A stretch of 64,000 nucleotides of DNA from Adiantum capillus-veneris. Taxonomy: Eukaryota > Streptophyta > Polypodiopsida > Polypodiales > Pteridaceae. The first letter of the stretch is position 1. Each line of letters starts with the position of its first letter. The position numbers and the translations under genes are program-made. The stretch spans positions 53,603,209 to 53,667,208 of the forward strand of contig CM043971.1 in assembly GCA_014529385.2 (NCBI GenBank), written 5' to 3'. Below the pieces are notes generated by a model. It saw only the letters and a program-made list of their open reading frames with translations, was not told the DNA's origin and made no database searches. This document shows, one piece after another, positions 45,584 through 56,212 of the stretch.

Positions 45584-46322
45584 TATGGATCCAAATGACT
45601 ATTTACGCTTCCTTGGACCCCAAGTAGAGGAGGGGGTATGACGTCCACCACGGCGTCGACTCACATGTACGTCGTTTCACTCCTTCGAAGTCTCCGTCTG
45701 CTTCGGAGCGATCAGTGCGCTCCGAGAGTTCCGTGTCGACTAGACAGACTACACACTCCTCTAAGCACCGATGCTCTAGTGGTGGAGGCGGGCAGCTGCT
45801 GTGGAGGAGGCTACATGATGCTTCCACACCGTCTTGTAATCATCGAGGCTCTTTACCTCCCCCTCCTTTGTCCGTCCCCACACGAGCCAAGGCTGCTGTG
45901 GAGGAGGCTGCACTGATGCTTCCACACAATCTCCTGGTCATCGAGGCTCTTTACCTCCCCCTTCTTTGTTCGTCCCCACACTAGCCAAGGCATCATCCTC
46001 TACTCCGACTTTTGCACAACCATCGGTCACTCCTAGCTACACACCACTTGCTACTCCTCTGGAACTCACCCTACTCGACACTCCTCCCTTCGGAGCCCAG
46101 ACTCCCGTGGAGACATCTGCAACCATGACCATTATCGAGACACCACTTGAGACGCCTGCAATGACGCCTAGGTTCAGTCGCAACAGGCAAGAGGGCTTAC
46201 CGTACTCAATCGACATCAGTGGCAACTTGATCTTGGATGAGGACGTCAAGAATCTGATTTTGCGCATGCACAACCTATGCACTGACGTTTTTCGGCACTA
46301 CATATTAAAATGCCTAGAATGA
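45584..46322 (+). pseudogene. Unrecognised proline/threonine-rich coding relic
   Basis: A splice-acceptor-like TTTTTTTTTAATGCAG precedes 45,584 (ATGGATCCAAATGAC, MDPNDYLRFLGPQVEEGV then stop). Downstream, 45,966-46,322 is open with SSTPTFAQPSVTPSYTPL and a C-terminal end SGNLILDEDVKNLILRMHN. Proline-rich linkers ahead of a short conserved end are common in En/Spm-type proteins of plants, which would fit the nearby CACTA remnant, but this is inference. A 98-bp tandem duplication lies inside. Confidence 0.3.
45794..45989. repeat. 98-bp tandem duplication inside the Pro/Thr-rich relic
   Basis: GCTGCTGTGGAGGAGGCT starts at 45,794 and 45,892; the AGCCAAGG end recurs at 45,885 and 45,983. The unit is not a multiple of three, so the second copy is in a different frame. 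Confidence 0.9.
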
Positions 46323-46329
46323 AGTGCAC

Positions 46330-47898
46330 GATGAATTGAAAGACAGTCATCAGAATACAGCATAACGAGTTTTTTGTGGCAAATCGAGAAGAGCGTTTTC
46401 AGTGAAGACTTAATCAGAGTGCGGATATGCGAGTACTGTAAACACAACGCTCCGAAGTGCAGAAAGCAGTAAAGCATGGGTGAAGCAAGCAAGCGTGACT
46501 GACTAAAGAAGATTGAAAGATTACAAAGCGAGAAGCGCACAAGAATCCCCACAAGTAGAAGCAACAAAGAAAGGCAGTCAAAGCGCAAGTAGAGGTAGGG
46601 AGCTCACACCACTTGAACAACGGATGGACATCATTTGAAAATGAGTTTATAAGCGTTATTACATTGCTCTCTAGGTTTAGTAGTTTTGAATATTTATAAT
46701 CTTAAATGTTAACATAATGTTTTCTTTGTATGTCATGAATAGTGTTCCATGATTGGACGTGACCCCACAACGTACGAGCGCTAATATACGGACAAAAAGG
46801 ACTTAATTACCCTTGTGGACATTTTGAGCTCTTGACCCAGCTTGGTTATTACTTAACTTTACACTTTGAAATATATTTTATTTTAATAATGAGCTATTAG
46901 ATTGTTTTATATTTGTGCGTTTATACTTATAGAAAATCTTATTGTTTTTTTTTTTAATACATAATCCGACAAATACGCCATTGACACGAAATGAGACGTC
47001 AAATTAACTTATATCAAACTAATCCTTACTAGCACTAGTTTTACTTCTATATAACATGTATTAGGAGATGACGTGTATACATCAATTTTATAAATGATTC
47101 ACAACAATGTAAATTAGTTCTACATTTTTTCGTAATGACAATTGAATTATCATTCGTACATTTTGATCCAACTTGACAATCAATCAATGTCAAGTTTTTT
47201 GCTATGATTTGTTCATTACAGTATGCTTTTGTCAATGTACTTTTGTTCAATTTTGCCAATTTTAATCTCATTTTTTGATATATTATACTCTATGGTTGAT
47301 TGGAAAAATGTCCTACCACCAAAAAATATATATTCAGATGATGTTGTAAGCATTGCTATTTTGGGATTTGCAATGTCGCTACCAACATCACTACATTGGG
47401 AACCCACACAATTGCTATGAACATCACTATGGACATCGCTATATTGCAACACTTATAAAGAACCACATAACAACGTCCATAGAGACGATATCGTTGCAAC
47501 ACTCATAGCGGCGGCCTTAATGTCGCCGGGGATAAAAATATCCTTATTTTTATTCTTTGTTCCGGGGATGAAAAGTGCATTAATCTTTGCCCGTGTGATA
47601 AGGGCATTTTTCTATTTTCAGGAGTTGCATCAAAATTTTAGAACCCACTACTAGTTAAGGCTTCACATTCTACCTTCAAAATACGAAAATTACCATCAAA
47701 AATAAATTTTGCAAATGGATCCAAGACAGCTAACTTGCAAATATCCTCCTGAAATCGATTAAAACTGCTTCCAATGACTGAATGATAAGTGGAAAGTGTC
47801 ATGAACATGCCTTCATCAAATACCACAAATGTTCAATAGCATTCACAAGAAGTTTTGGACAAATTCTCACAATAATTCTCACATTGTGACTTACCTCA
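46330..47898. other. AT-rich DNA without recognised genes
   Basis: No convincing frame, tRNA or LTR. A TGTCGCTACCAACATCAC-type low-complexity stretch lies at 47,370-47,530. Confidence 0.4.
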
Positions 47899-48004
47899 AC
47901 ATCATGAGCTTCACCGCCGGCCCGGTGGGGGGGCCGGGGGTCCCCTGCCCCCAATCATACCTAGCTACGTATGCGATGCCTCTCGAGCAGAAGCTCATGA
48001 TGTT
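47899..48004. repeat. Perfect 14-bp inverted repeat around a GC-rich 78-bp block
   Basis: AACATCATGAGCTT at 47,899-47,912 is the exact reverse complement of AAGCTCATGATGTT at 47,991-48,004. The block between is GC-rich (GCCGGCCCGGTGGGGGGGCC) in otherwise AT-rich DNA. It lies about 510 bp beyond the CesA stop codon, downstream of that gene. Confidence 0.85.
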
Positions 48005-48513
48005 ATGCATTGTATGAAAAACACTGAAAAAGACTCTGTTTTCCTACATCAGAAAATTTCTAAATCTTCTTGTGATTATATATAATAATATCCAGTACAA
48101 ACTCAACAAGCTAATATCCCTTCCTACATCTTGCCACAAACCCTTACCATACACACACATTAATTACACATCCATGCAGAGCCTTCTAGCATCAAGTTTA
48201 CATTCAAGTCCCAGGCTCCTGGACACATAAATGGATTCATGGATATGACTCTCATTACTCCATTTGTCTTCATCGTGCCCAAGCACCTTGACACAAACAT
48301 GCATTCACATACAACTCCAATACTGTATTGTTCCTCAGAGTAGCCAAGAACCCCATTGCACCTCCCATAGTAGCCAAGCTGTGTGCTCTAGACATCCTCA
48401 TCCGCATCATCACCGCAAGGATGCCAGTCTTCCTACCCCAATCCCACCAGACATCCACAAAGACCCTTGACGGTACAAAAGTGGTTTGCCCCTTCACCAC
48501 TGAGACCTTTCAA
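48005..48513 (-). other. 3' flank/UTR region of CesA
   Basis: Follows the CesA stop codon on the minus strand. No unambiguous polyadenylation signal could be chosen. Antisense frames here are shadows. Confidence 0.5.
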
Positions 48514-51500
48514 TCAACAGTTGTCCCCACATTGTGATGAGGTTGTTGTCGTTTGGCTAATGAAAGGGTCAATCCTCACCCACAGCAGCGAGAAGATCGA
48601 GGCCAGAAGAATCGACCACACAATCACGATTGTGGGTGTGCGGTTTTGCCTTCCCATTAATCCTTTCAAGAAAGGATAAAGATGAACTATGACCCAAAAA
48701 GCAAAGAACAACTTCCCAAACAAGGGGCCCCAAGACTGATATCCGCTGTTTAATGCATCGGAAATGCCTGCCACTACACCTACCAAATTTACAACAATTA
48801 AAGTAGTAGGAGGGATAAGAAGGGTTGTCCACTTGAAGATGTAGAGCTCCCCGAATTCTGTATCATCCGCTGCCTTCGCAGTGACTGTGAAATTTGTGTC
48901 GATACCTGCAAGAACCTTGAGAAGCCCTTGGAAAACCGCAAAAAGATGAGCAGAGACACCTCCAATCACCCAAAATTGCTCATTTCTCCACCAGTCATCG
49001 ATCCCTACACCACCCCAGCGCATTTCCAATATGCCAGTGGCAAAAATGGACAAGAAAAGAGAAATGAACCATAAACTCGCAAAGTTACTTATCTGCAGAA
49101 TACATGCACATGTTAACAAAAACTAGACTTCTCAACAGAGCAGGGAATAAAACATTTAGAAGAGCTTGAAGGCTTACCGCTGGTATGATAAACTTTCCAG
49201 TAAGCAAGCACACAGCTGGAAGCGTACAATACGCCAGCAGTGGTAATGATGTTATGGGGTAGACGATCGTGTTGATATAAGCCAAACGCTGTAACCACTT
49301 CAGACGACCGCCATAACCATACCACAATGGGCAATGCTTAGAGAGTAAAATTTCAACTGATCCCAGGGCCCACCTAAGCACTTGATTCAAACGATCCGAA
49401 AGATTGATAGGGGCAGACCCCTTGAAGGCTGGCCGCATTGGCATGCAGTAAACCGACCGCCAACCCCGACAATGCATCTTAAAACCAGTCAAGATATCTT
49501 CAGTAACCGAACCATATATCCATCCAATCTGTAAAAGAAAAATGCTTTTTTCAGTGTGGTAAAACCTTTTTCCAGTGTCGCAAAACCTTCACTTCGAGCC
49601 AAGAAGAGCTGACAGAGATTTCAGTCTCAATGCAACTGCTTCTCTTGCATGTGCTTCGCAAAAATGCCAGCCATTTCTGTTCAAACTTAAAAAAACAGAA
49701 TGTTACTTGGTTGCTGACCTCTTTCCCCCACTCTGTTTTGTCTTCATAGCCACAGCTTATAACATGAATAGCCTCTTTCAGCAGAGAGCTTGGGGGTATA
49801 GACGCAGGCACACCACCATCCTCATGGAAAGTAGAAGCCACAAATACCGGTGATTGACCAAACTTCTTCTCATAACTCTTCTGTGACATCAACAGAGACC
49901 TGTTGTCATCCTCATACCCTGACATGCACAAAGGCATTTAGTTACATCCCTACAACATGGGGCAGGTGCATACCTAGATGAATCCAAGATAAGAGAAATT
50001 AAAGCTATAAACACACGGTAATCATCGGTAAAAATATCTATATAAGCATCAGCTCCATTATCCACAACATTAAGTGTAACCAGTTCACACCCACTAGCAT
50101 CACCAGTGCCCAATAAAATCAGCTTCATTGTTAACTTAACCAGTCCACCTACTAGCATCACCGGTGCCCAATAGTAAGTGTAGGACAAACACACACACAC
50201 ACACACACGAACATCAAAAACTTGCCTCTTGCAGGCTCCATGAGACAACAACAAAAACAACATACCTTCAATGCCCTCGTCGATATCGTCCATATTAAAC
50301 ATAGGTATCGAGGAGTCGCTTCTTGCAGTCCTCCTCTCCGTGTTCTTAGACCTGGAAACCTTACTCTTTTTCCGGGGACCACAGCAGAACTGTGTGATCA
50401 AGTCGTCTTTAGGAGGCTTGTCACTCAAAGGGGCATCAATACCATACAGAGCTTGCCTTCTGAAAACACAACCAGTTCCGACGTACATAGGACCTTGCAC
50501 TCCATCAAGGCCTTTCAAGTTGATCTTCAAGGGCAATACAATGGAGTGTAGGGTCAGTCTAAGGGGACAAACAGATTTTCAAAACATTCAATAAACAAAT
50601 TCTGACATGTAAGTGCACTTACATCAAAAAACACAACATTGTGATTGGCATATCTATCATGCAGATCAACGCCATCAAATCTTTGAGGAAACTGCACATA
50701 GCACACTCTTTTCCCAAGCTTTGGGTCCATCATAAAACACATAGCTTCCCGGAGAGCCTTGCTGTTGTTAATATAATGGTCACAATCCAAGTTTAAAAAG
50801 TAAGGTGCATTGGTAAGAACTGCTGAGACTCTAACCTGCTCACAAAGACGGTTAATGGGTAACACATGAATGCAAGATGCTGAATTAATCCTAAATAAGT
50901 TCAAAATCACATACCAGAGCATTCATTGCACCAGCCTTCTTGTGGTGATTGAATCCTGGGCGCTTCTCACGGGAGACATATACCAATCGCGGGAGTTCAT
51001 TGCCATCAGTATCATGTCCTCCACTATGACCGAGGAAAACCTGCAAATAAGCAATACCGTATGAGTACATCTGCATCATGTTTACAAAGGTTTTCCAGAC
51101 TACCCTTCAGTTTCACCTGAATCATTCCAGGATGATCACGAGTGTTGTTCCCGGGCCATGGGCTGCCATCCTGCATTGTCCAACCTTCCTCAGGGACCTT
51201 CTGTGCCTTGGCAACCAGAGCATTTATTCTTACCTTGAACTCTTCATACTCTCTCTGCAAAGCCATGCATGACAATTAAAAGCTACTCAAAAACTCACAA
51301 CAAGTGCAGTTAATCACAATAAAGCATAAGCAGACCTTCATGGCCCGGCGCTCCTTCACAAATGTAGGTTGAACTTTGTCTTTCAAATAATCAATTTTCT
51401 GAGCAAAGTACATTTCTGGGGCCCTGGGCTCGATGCTGAATTTTTTGCAAAAAGGCACCCATTTTCTGGCAAACTCAGAAGTCTCAGAGAGTGACTCAAA

Positions 51501-54500
51501 TGTCAGCATGGCCGCACCATCATCAGACACATAGCATGACACTTTATCCACTGGGTAATCAACTGAGAGTATAGAAAGGACGGTATTTGCAGTGACAAGG
51601 GGCGGCTCTTTCAAAGGATCTACTGTACTGACATATACATCTACTGCAGATAGCTTGGAGGGTTTGCCTTCTGGTTCAAACCTACACATAAGATTCAATG
51701 GTCACAAACAAAAAGCATTTACTAAATACACACACACACACACATTTATGGTCCAATCACCCAGCAAGAACTGTGCAAATCACCTTAGAGACAATCTGTC
51801 AAGGTAGGTTTCTCTATTGATTGGAAGCCACTTAGGGAATTGGTCCAAAATCCATGAGATAGCAAACCATATCTCACAAATGACAGACACAAGCCATAGC
51901 CCATATGCATCATTAACAGGGCTTAGAATACGGAATCTCAGAAAGAATGCCAAAATCAGCAATCGAACAACTATAACAATTCGATAAGGGTTGATCTTTG
52001 TAGACGGAATGGCAATTTTTCGTGAAAGTGGCTGTCTACCATCATCAGTCCTGCAGAGGGAGAAAGACAGAAAAAAAGAGGTTTACTGCCGTCAAGAGAT
52101 CTACATCCCATTAAAGATTTCTGAATACTTACATGGCAGCATCCCCGCCTTGGCCATTATCATCTATTTCCCCACCTCCAGCATGACCTTCTATCATCTG
52201 CATTTTCTCCTGCTTGGACTTCCAGCTGTCAAGCCTCTCCTTCCAAGCGATGTCTCCAAACTCATAAGGGCTGAATTCCCTGCTCATATCCATGCTCCTT
52301 GATTCCACAGAACCTAAAATTGAGCATGAGATCCACAGAGGAGGAAGACAATGAGCAAAAGTAAAACTCTCAAAAAGTTCCACCTAGATTGAAAAGCCCA
52401 AATCCATCTATAAAGGAAGGTGCAAGTTTCATGCACAGGATAGTCATCCATTGTATCATCATGCTGAGTATTGACTGAATACTACAACACCCCAATCAAC
52501 ATGATTACTGCCATGTACTGGGTATAGAACTACATATCAACACGCCCCACGCAGAAACATATGATAGTACATCCAGTTGAGAGCATTACTGGGTATGTTA
52601 GAATCTGCGTAGGGTAGAGGATGAACACGCTTGCCACCCCCTGGTGGAGTGTAAAAAGAAGGATGATCAGGTGAAATTCCAGCAAACTCACCAGACACCT
52701 GCAAGAAAATTGCAAAAATCTCAGGCACAAGAATGAAATGAGCCATCATAAAGAGAAGGTTCCAATGAGAGAGCCTTCAAGATTGGTGCATACATTATGA
52801 CTGCCATCTGTCAGAAGAGGAATCTGAGGGACAGGCCGAGCTGGAGCATGGGGAGTGTTTCTAGTATCAGCCCCTCCATAACTCATGTGATCTTGCTCTG
52901 GTGTGCGCTGCCTGCGGGGATCATGAATGTCAATGTAGCTGAACTCGTTCTCAAGGTCATCCACATCTTCTTCTTCCTCATCTCCCAAGACTCGAGGACT
53001 CCCTAGAACATGCATTACAGAGCGGGAAACTAGTAAGACAGAGCCAATATCAGATAGTTACAGAGAAGGAAGACAATGACCCAACATGTAAAATGCCAAT
53101 ATCAAGTCCAGAACCGTCATTCAACCAGAACCATTTCATCTACTTTGGGCATCTGAAACCCTTAAGCAGATGATCAAATATTTACAGACGCTAACCTTTG
53201 TGTCGCTTATATCTTGTCTTGCACTGAGGGCAGGCTTGATTTCCATCCTTCCGCTCATACTCATAGCAGGGCCTGCATACTGGAAATGCACACTCATTGC
53301 AAGCAACAAACAATTCCCCTGTAGGAGTGATACCAACGTCGTCACCACATATCTGACAAACTTGTCCTGTTGAATGTTGGAGCGGTCTCGGCTAACAACA
53401 CATAAGGAGCCACACAAATGATCAGCACCCGGCACAGCATAAACTCACTGCTCTCTAACATCAGCTTTTCAACCAAATCTTCAAAGAACTTCCACGTGGA
53501 CAGTACTACCTTGAAGATGATAACTACCTGCCTTCATATGCATTTATGATTAGACTCTTTCTAAGTTGAAATTTATCAGTATTAATAAATCTTAAGAACT
53601 TCAAAATGGGTAGCACTCCATTTGCAGATGTTAAATTCTAACCTGGGCATTTGACAGATTCCAACGAGACCCCCAAAATTCAAGCATCAGCAGCGATCGC
53701 TGAATTTCTCAAGACCAAACATTTTCCTTGGAGTTTTTCTTATCAAAAAGAGGTTCTATTATTCCATACATGAATGCACACAAAAACCTATTGCTGGCTG
53801 ATAGACTGACTACACAGCCCAGAGGAGCAGCCACAGGTTAGGGCCGGCAAATACCCAGCCCCAAATTGAAGCCCTAGCTCATTGAAGACTGGAGGGACGA
53901 TAGATGGTCAACCAATGAGGCACAACTTCAGTTGGCCAAAGACACACCTCCACCCAGCAAGCACTTGCAGCAACTCGTTGCCTACCCCTGTGACTTGGAC
54001 CATTGGTGCTGTGTATGCTTAGAGTGCTAAACCTATCTAAAATCTTGAAGGATTAATGGGTTACTTTCTGATAGACAACTATGCATGACTTTGTGCTATG
54101 AAAGGAAAGTGCTGATTAGCTGGGATCGTGCTGATTCGCAAAAAATCAGGAGCCAGAGAATTCTCTCCTAGGGCACGGTAAGTGGTACTGCTGAAGCAAT
54201 GACCACTCTAAATACTTCAAAGATGGAGAACTGCAAACTCACGAAGAGCAGGAAGTATCATAGCTTAAGGCCTGACATGGGCGCCCGAGAAATCAAGGTG
54301 CTCAATTGCAACATCAAGCATTGCAACCACTACTGCAACAATAGGTGAAAGAAAGCGGGCAGAAAACGAGCAGCAGGATCATGGTCAGCAATACGATTGT
54401 TCAAGCACATGACCCACCTGTGTTGGAGGAGCAAGCAGTTCAAGCAGTGAGCTTTCGGCAAGATTAATGCTCATGAGCAGAAGACAGCAGTAGAGTACCC

Positions 54501-54624
54501 GCTAGCAAAGAGAGGCAAACGAGTGACATCGGATCTGCGTACTTACTCCATGAGTTTCTGGCGCGATGACTACCAGCTGGTTGCGCCTGTAAGAGCCCGC
54601 AACAAGGCCAGCATTGGCCTCCAT
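48514..54624 (-). CDS. CesA: Cellulose synthase catalytic subunit, 14 exons, 1,083 aa, intact
   Basis: UDP-glucose-dependent beta-1,4-glucan synthase subunit of the plasma-membrane cellulose synthase complex. Exons (minus strand): 54547-54624, 53196-53391, 52794-53002, 52590-52698, 52133-52313, 51784-52050, 51336-51681, 51117-51254, 50915-51040, 50623-50835, 50266-50524, 49719-49918, 49178-49528, 48514-49092. They total 3,252 nt, all introns are GT-AG, and the frame is unbroken. The N-terminal RING-type zinc finger starts CQICGDD (residue 38). Two membrane helices lie in exon 6 (about 275-330). Catalytic motifs: DDG 400-402, DCD 567-569, TED 783-785, QVLRW 823-827. The plant-conserved region is around exon 8 and the class-specific region in exon 11. 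Six C-terminal membrane helices follow, and the protein ends QCGDNC. The length equals the usual 1,050-1,090. Introns are 76-347 bp except intron 1 (1,155 bp). I cannot tell whether it serves primary or secondary walls. Confidence 0.97.
53720..54000 (-). mobile_element. Possible LINE 3'-end-like fragment in CesA intron 1
   Basis: Read on the minus strand, a GC-richer stretch ends in TGGAATAATAGAACCTC, then TTTTTGATAAGAAAAA, a form resembling the 3' ends of plant LINE retroposons. Intron 1 is the only long intron, so an insertion is plausible. No target duplication or coding frame was established. Confidence 0.25.
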
Positions 54625-54820
54625 TAAGCCTGCAGCTGCTGTTTCCGAGCCGAAGTGAGAGCTATGGTGAGGGTCTACTTCAGTCGAAAAGGAGCGACAT
54701 GGAGGAGAACTCTACGGCATTGGCCTCCATTAAGCCTGCAGCTGCTGTTTCCGAGCCGAAGTGAGAGCTATGGTGAGGGTCTACTTCAGACGAAAAGGAG
54801 TGACACGGAGAACTCTACGG
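54611..54820 (-). repeat. 106-bp tandem duplication covering the CesA start codon and 5' leader
   Basis: Copies 54,611-54,716 and 54,717 to about 54,820 are nearly identical (a few substitutions and a 3-bp gap). The gene-proximal copy carries the real start (ATG at 54,624). The distal copy carries the same ATG at 54,730 in the same context. Confidence 0.95.
54680..54730 (-). promoter_or_regulatory. Upstream ORF of 16 codons created by the duplication
   Basis: The duplicated ATG reads MEANAVEFSSMSLLFD then TGA. The first five residues repeat those of CesA (MEANA). It ends 55 nt before the true start codon. If transcription begins upstream of 54,730 it would be met first by scanning ribosomes. 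Confidence 0.7.
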
Positions 54821-54853
54821 CAAAAAAGCATGTAAATGAACTCGTGAGTCGTG

Positions 54854-54854
54854 A

Positions 54855-54902
<48 letters not shown>
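54854..54902. repeat. (TG)n(AG)n microsatellite upstream of CesA
   Basis: On the gene strand this reads (CT)n then (CA)n, about 230-280 bp upstream of the start codon. CT-rich microsatellites are common in plant promoters and 5' UTRs. Confidence 0.93.
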
Positions 54903-54999
54903 CGCTTTTTTGTCGGACCCATCGCCTTTTGCCCGTTAATTGAATTAATGTTTTGATATTGTAAGGGATCCATAGCACAAAGGATACAAGCATAAGAAA

Positions 55000-55690
55000 T
55001 GTTTTTTTCCCCCCAAAAACTCACAACAGTGAGTGGTATTATTGTATTACTATAAACCAAAAATTACATGACCAACTCTCCTCATAGGGTACCAGATGGA
55101 CACCACAAGTTCCCATACCATAAACCACGAGTTGCACCAAATACACACAACCCCCACCACCAGAAGGCCTTGGATGCCACCACTCATGACGGCCACAGCC
55201 ACCCGAGTGTCCAAAGCCCACGACAAACCGACCAGATCATCACTGAGTGAAGCAGTAGCACACCACAGCAAAGAAACCCCTCGAGGACGAGCAAGTACCA
55301 CAACAAACCATTGTAACCATGAAGCACCATCCGAACAAGACACCTTCACACCCACCAAGCAAATCCACACCATCCAATAGTAACCAAGGTTCACAGAAGC
55401 TCGCAGAAGACAGCGTCGCTTTGCCACAATAAGGCCTGGCACGCAGGAAATTCCTCCCAAGGAGGAGGGGGTAGCTGCCCAGGCCCAAGTACAGAAAAAG
55501 GTAGTTGTCGAAGCACCAAACAGGAACCAGCACGACTCAGCCCTCCTTCGTGCAGAACCGGACCCCACGCGAGCAGATCCACTATCATTGGAATATCCCC
55601 AGCCAATACCTCTCTCACTATGAAAATCTCTAATTGTTTACCGCGGCCTTTTCTCACCCACACACACTCACAAACACTCTCATTGTGTAG
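55000..55690 (-). mobile_element. LINE-like remnant with a degraded 172-codon frame
   Basis: The minus strand has a GC-richer open frame at 55,050-55,568 (Trp/Val/Cys-rich, no recognised domain) and then a tail TAGTAATACAATAATACC leading to GGGGGGAAAAAA at about 55,010, as at the 3' end of a non-LTR retroposon. It lies upstream of CesA. No reverse transcriptase motif is present, so the class is a guess. Confidence 0.3.
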
Positions 55691-55699
55691 TATGCAAAG

Positions 55700-56212
55700 T
55701 GAAAGAGCTCCCTCTCCTTCTCCAAGCAAGTAGAGGTTGAGAGCCTACACCAACACTCTTGGTTATGGAGTGCAAATCCATCCAAGAGCCATGCTTCAAT
55801 GCTTGAGCTTGCCATCTATTTCTTCTTCATTACTATGCTATTATGTATGCTAGCACAAGAGTTATGATAAGTGAGGAACTAGCTCTTTCTCGTATGAAAT
55901 GTTTCTTCTTCCTCTTCCCTACCCTCATTCCCTGCTAGCTCTCTCCACCTTCGAAGGTGTTTGAGGTCTTGGGACTGAGGCTTGGTATAGTTAAAGCTTT
56001 CTTCAAGTTTAGGTTATGCTATGATGGTGATGCATGAAGCTTTCCATCTTCATTGCTTCACCTAGGTCACAAGGAACACAAAGAATGTATTGTAACAAGT
56101 CTCTCTTTATGGGAGTAATCATAATACAAATGCCTATTGGAGGGGGGACCGGCTCCACATAAATCCGGTCCTCAACTATTGTCATGTTCTCTAAATTCTA
56201 GGCTCTCTTCTT
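55700..56212 (-). repeat. LTR-like segment related to the inverted-repeat spacer at 41.5-41.86 kb
   Basis: On the minus strand, ACCGGATTTATGTGGAGCCGG followed by TCCCCCCTCC, then TTTGTATTATGATTACTCC, matches the order of words at 41,690-41,760. Similarity is about 75% by eye. It abuts the Gypsy pol relic at 56,213 abruptly, so the pol is truncated at its 5' side. Confidence 0.5.

Noticed and set aside
43106-45600. Joining the B-box exon to the acceptor at about 45,583
   Set aside because: The phase gives an immediate stop, and CACTA remnants on the other strand lie between.
49085-49528. Separate genes for the CesA exons
   Set aside because: Each open exon frame joins the next through GT-AG borders with matching phase, giving one 1,083-residue protein.
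50222-50594. Plus-strand frames of about 108 codons within CesA
   Set aside because: Shadows of CesA exons 10 and 11 on the opposite strand.
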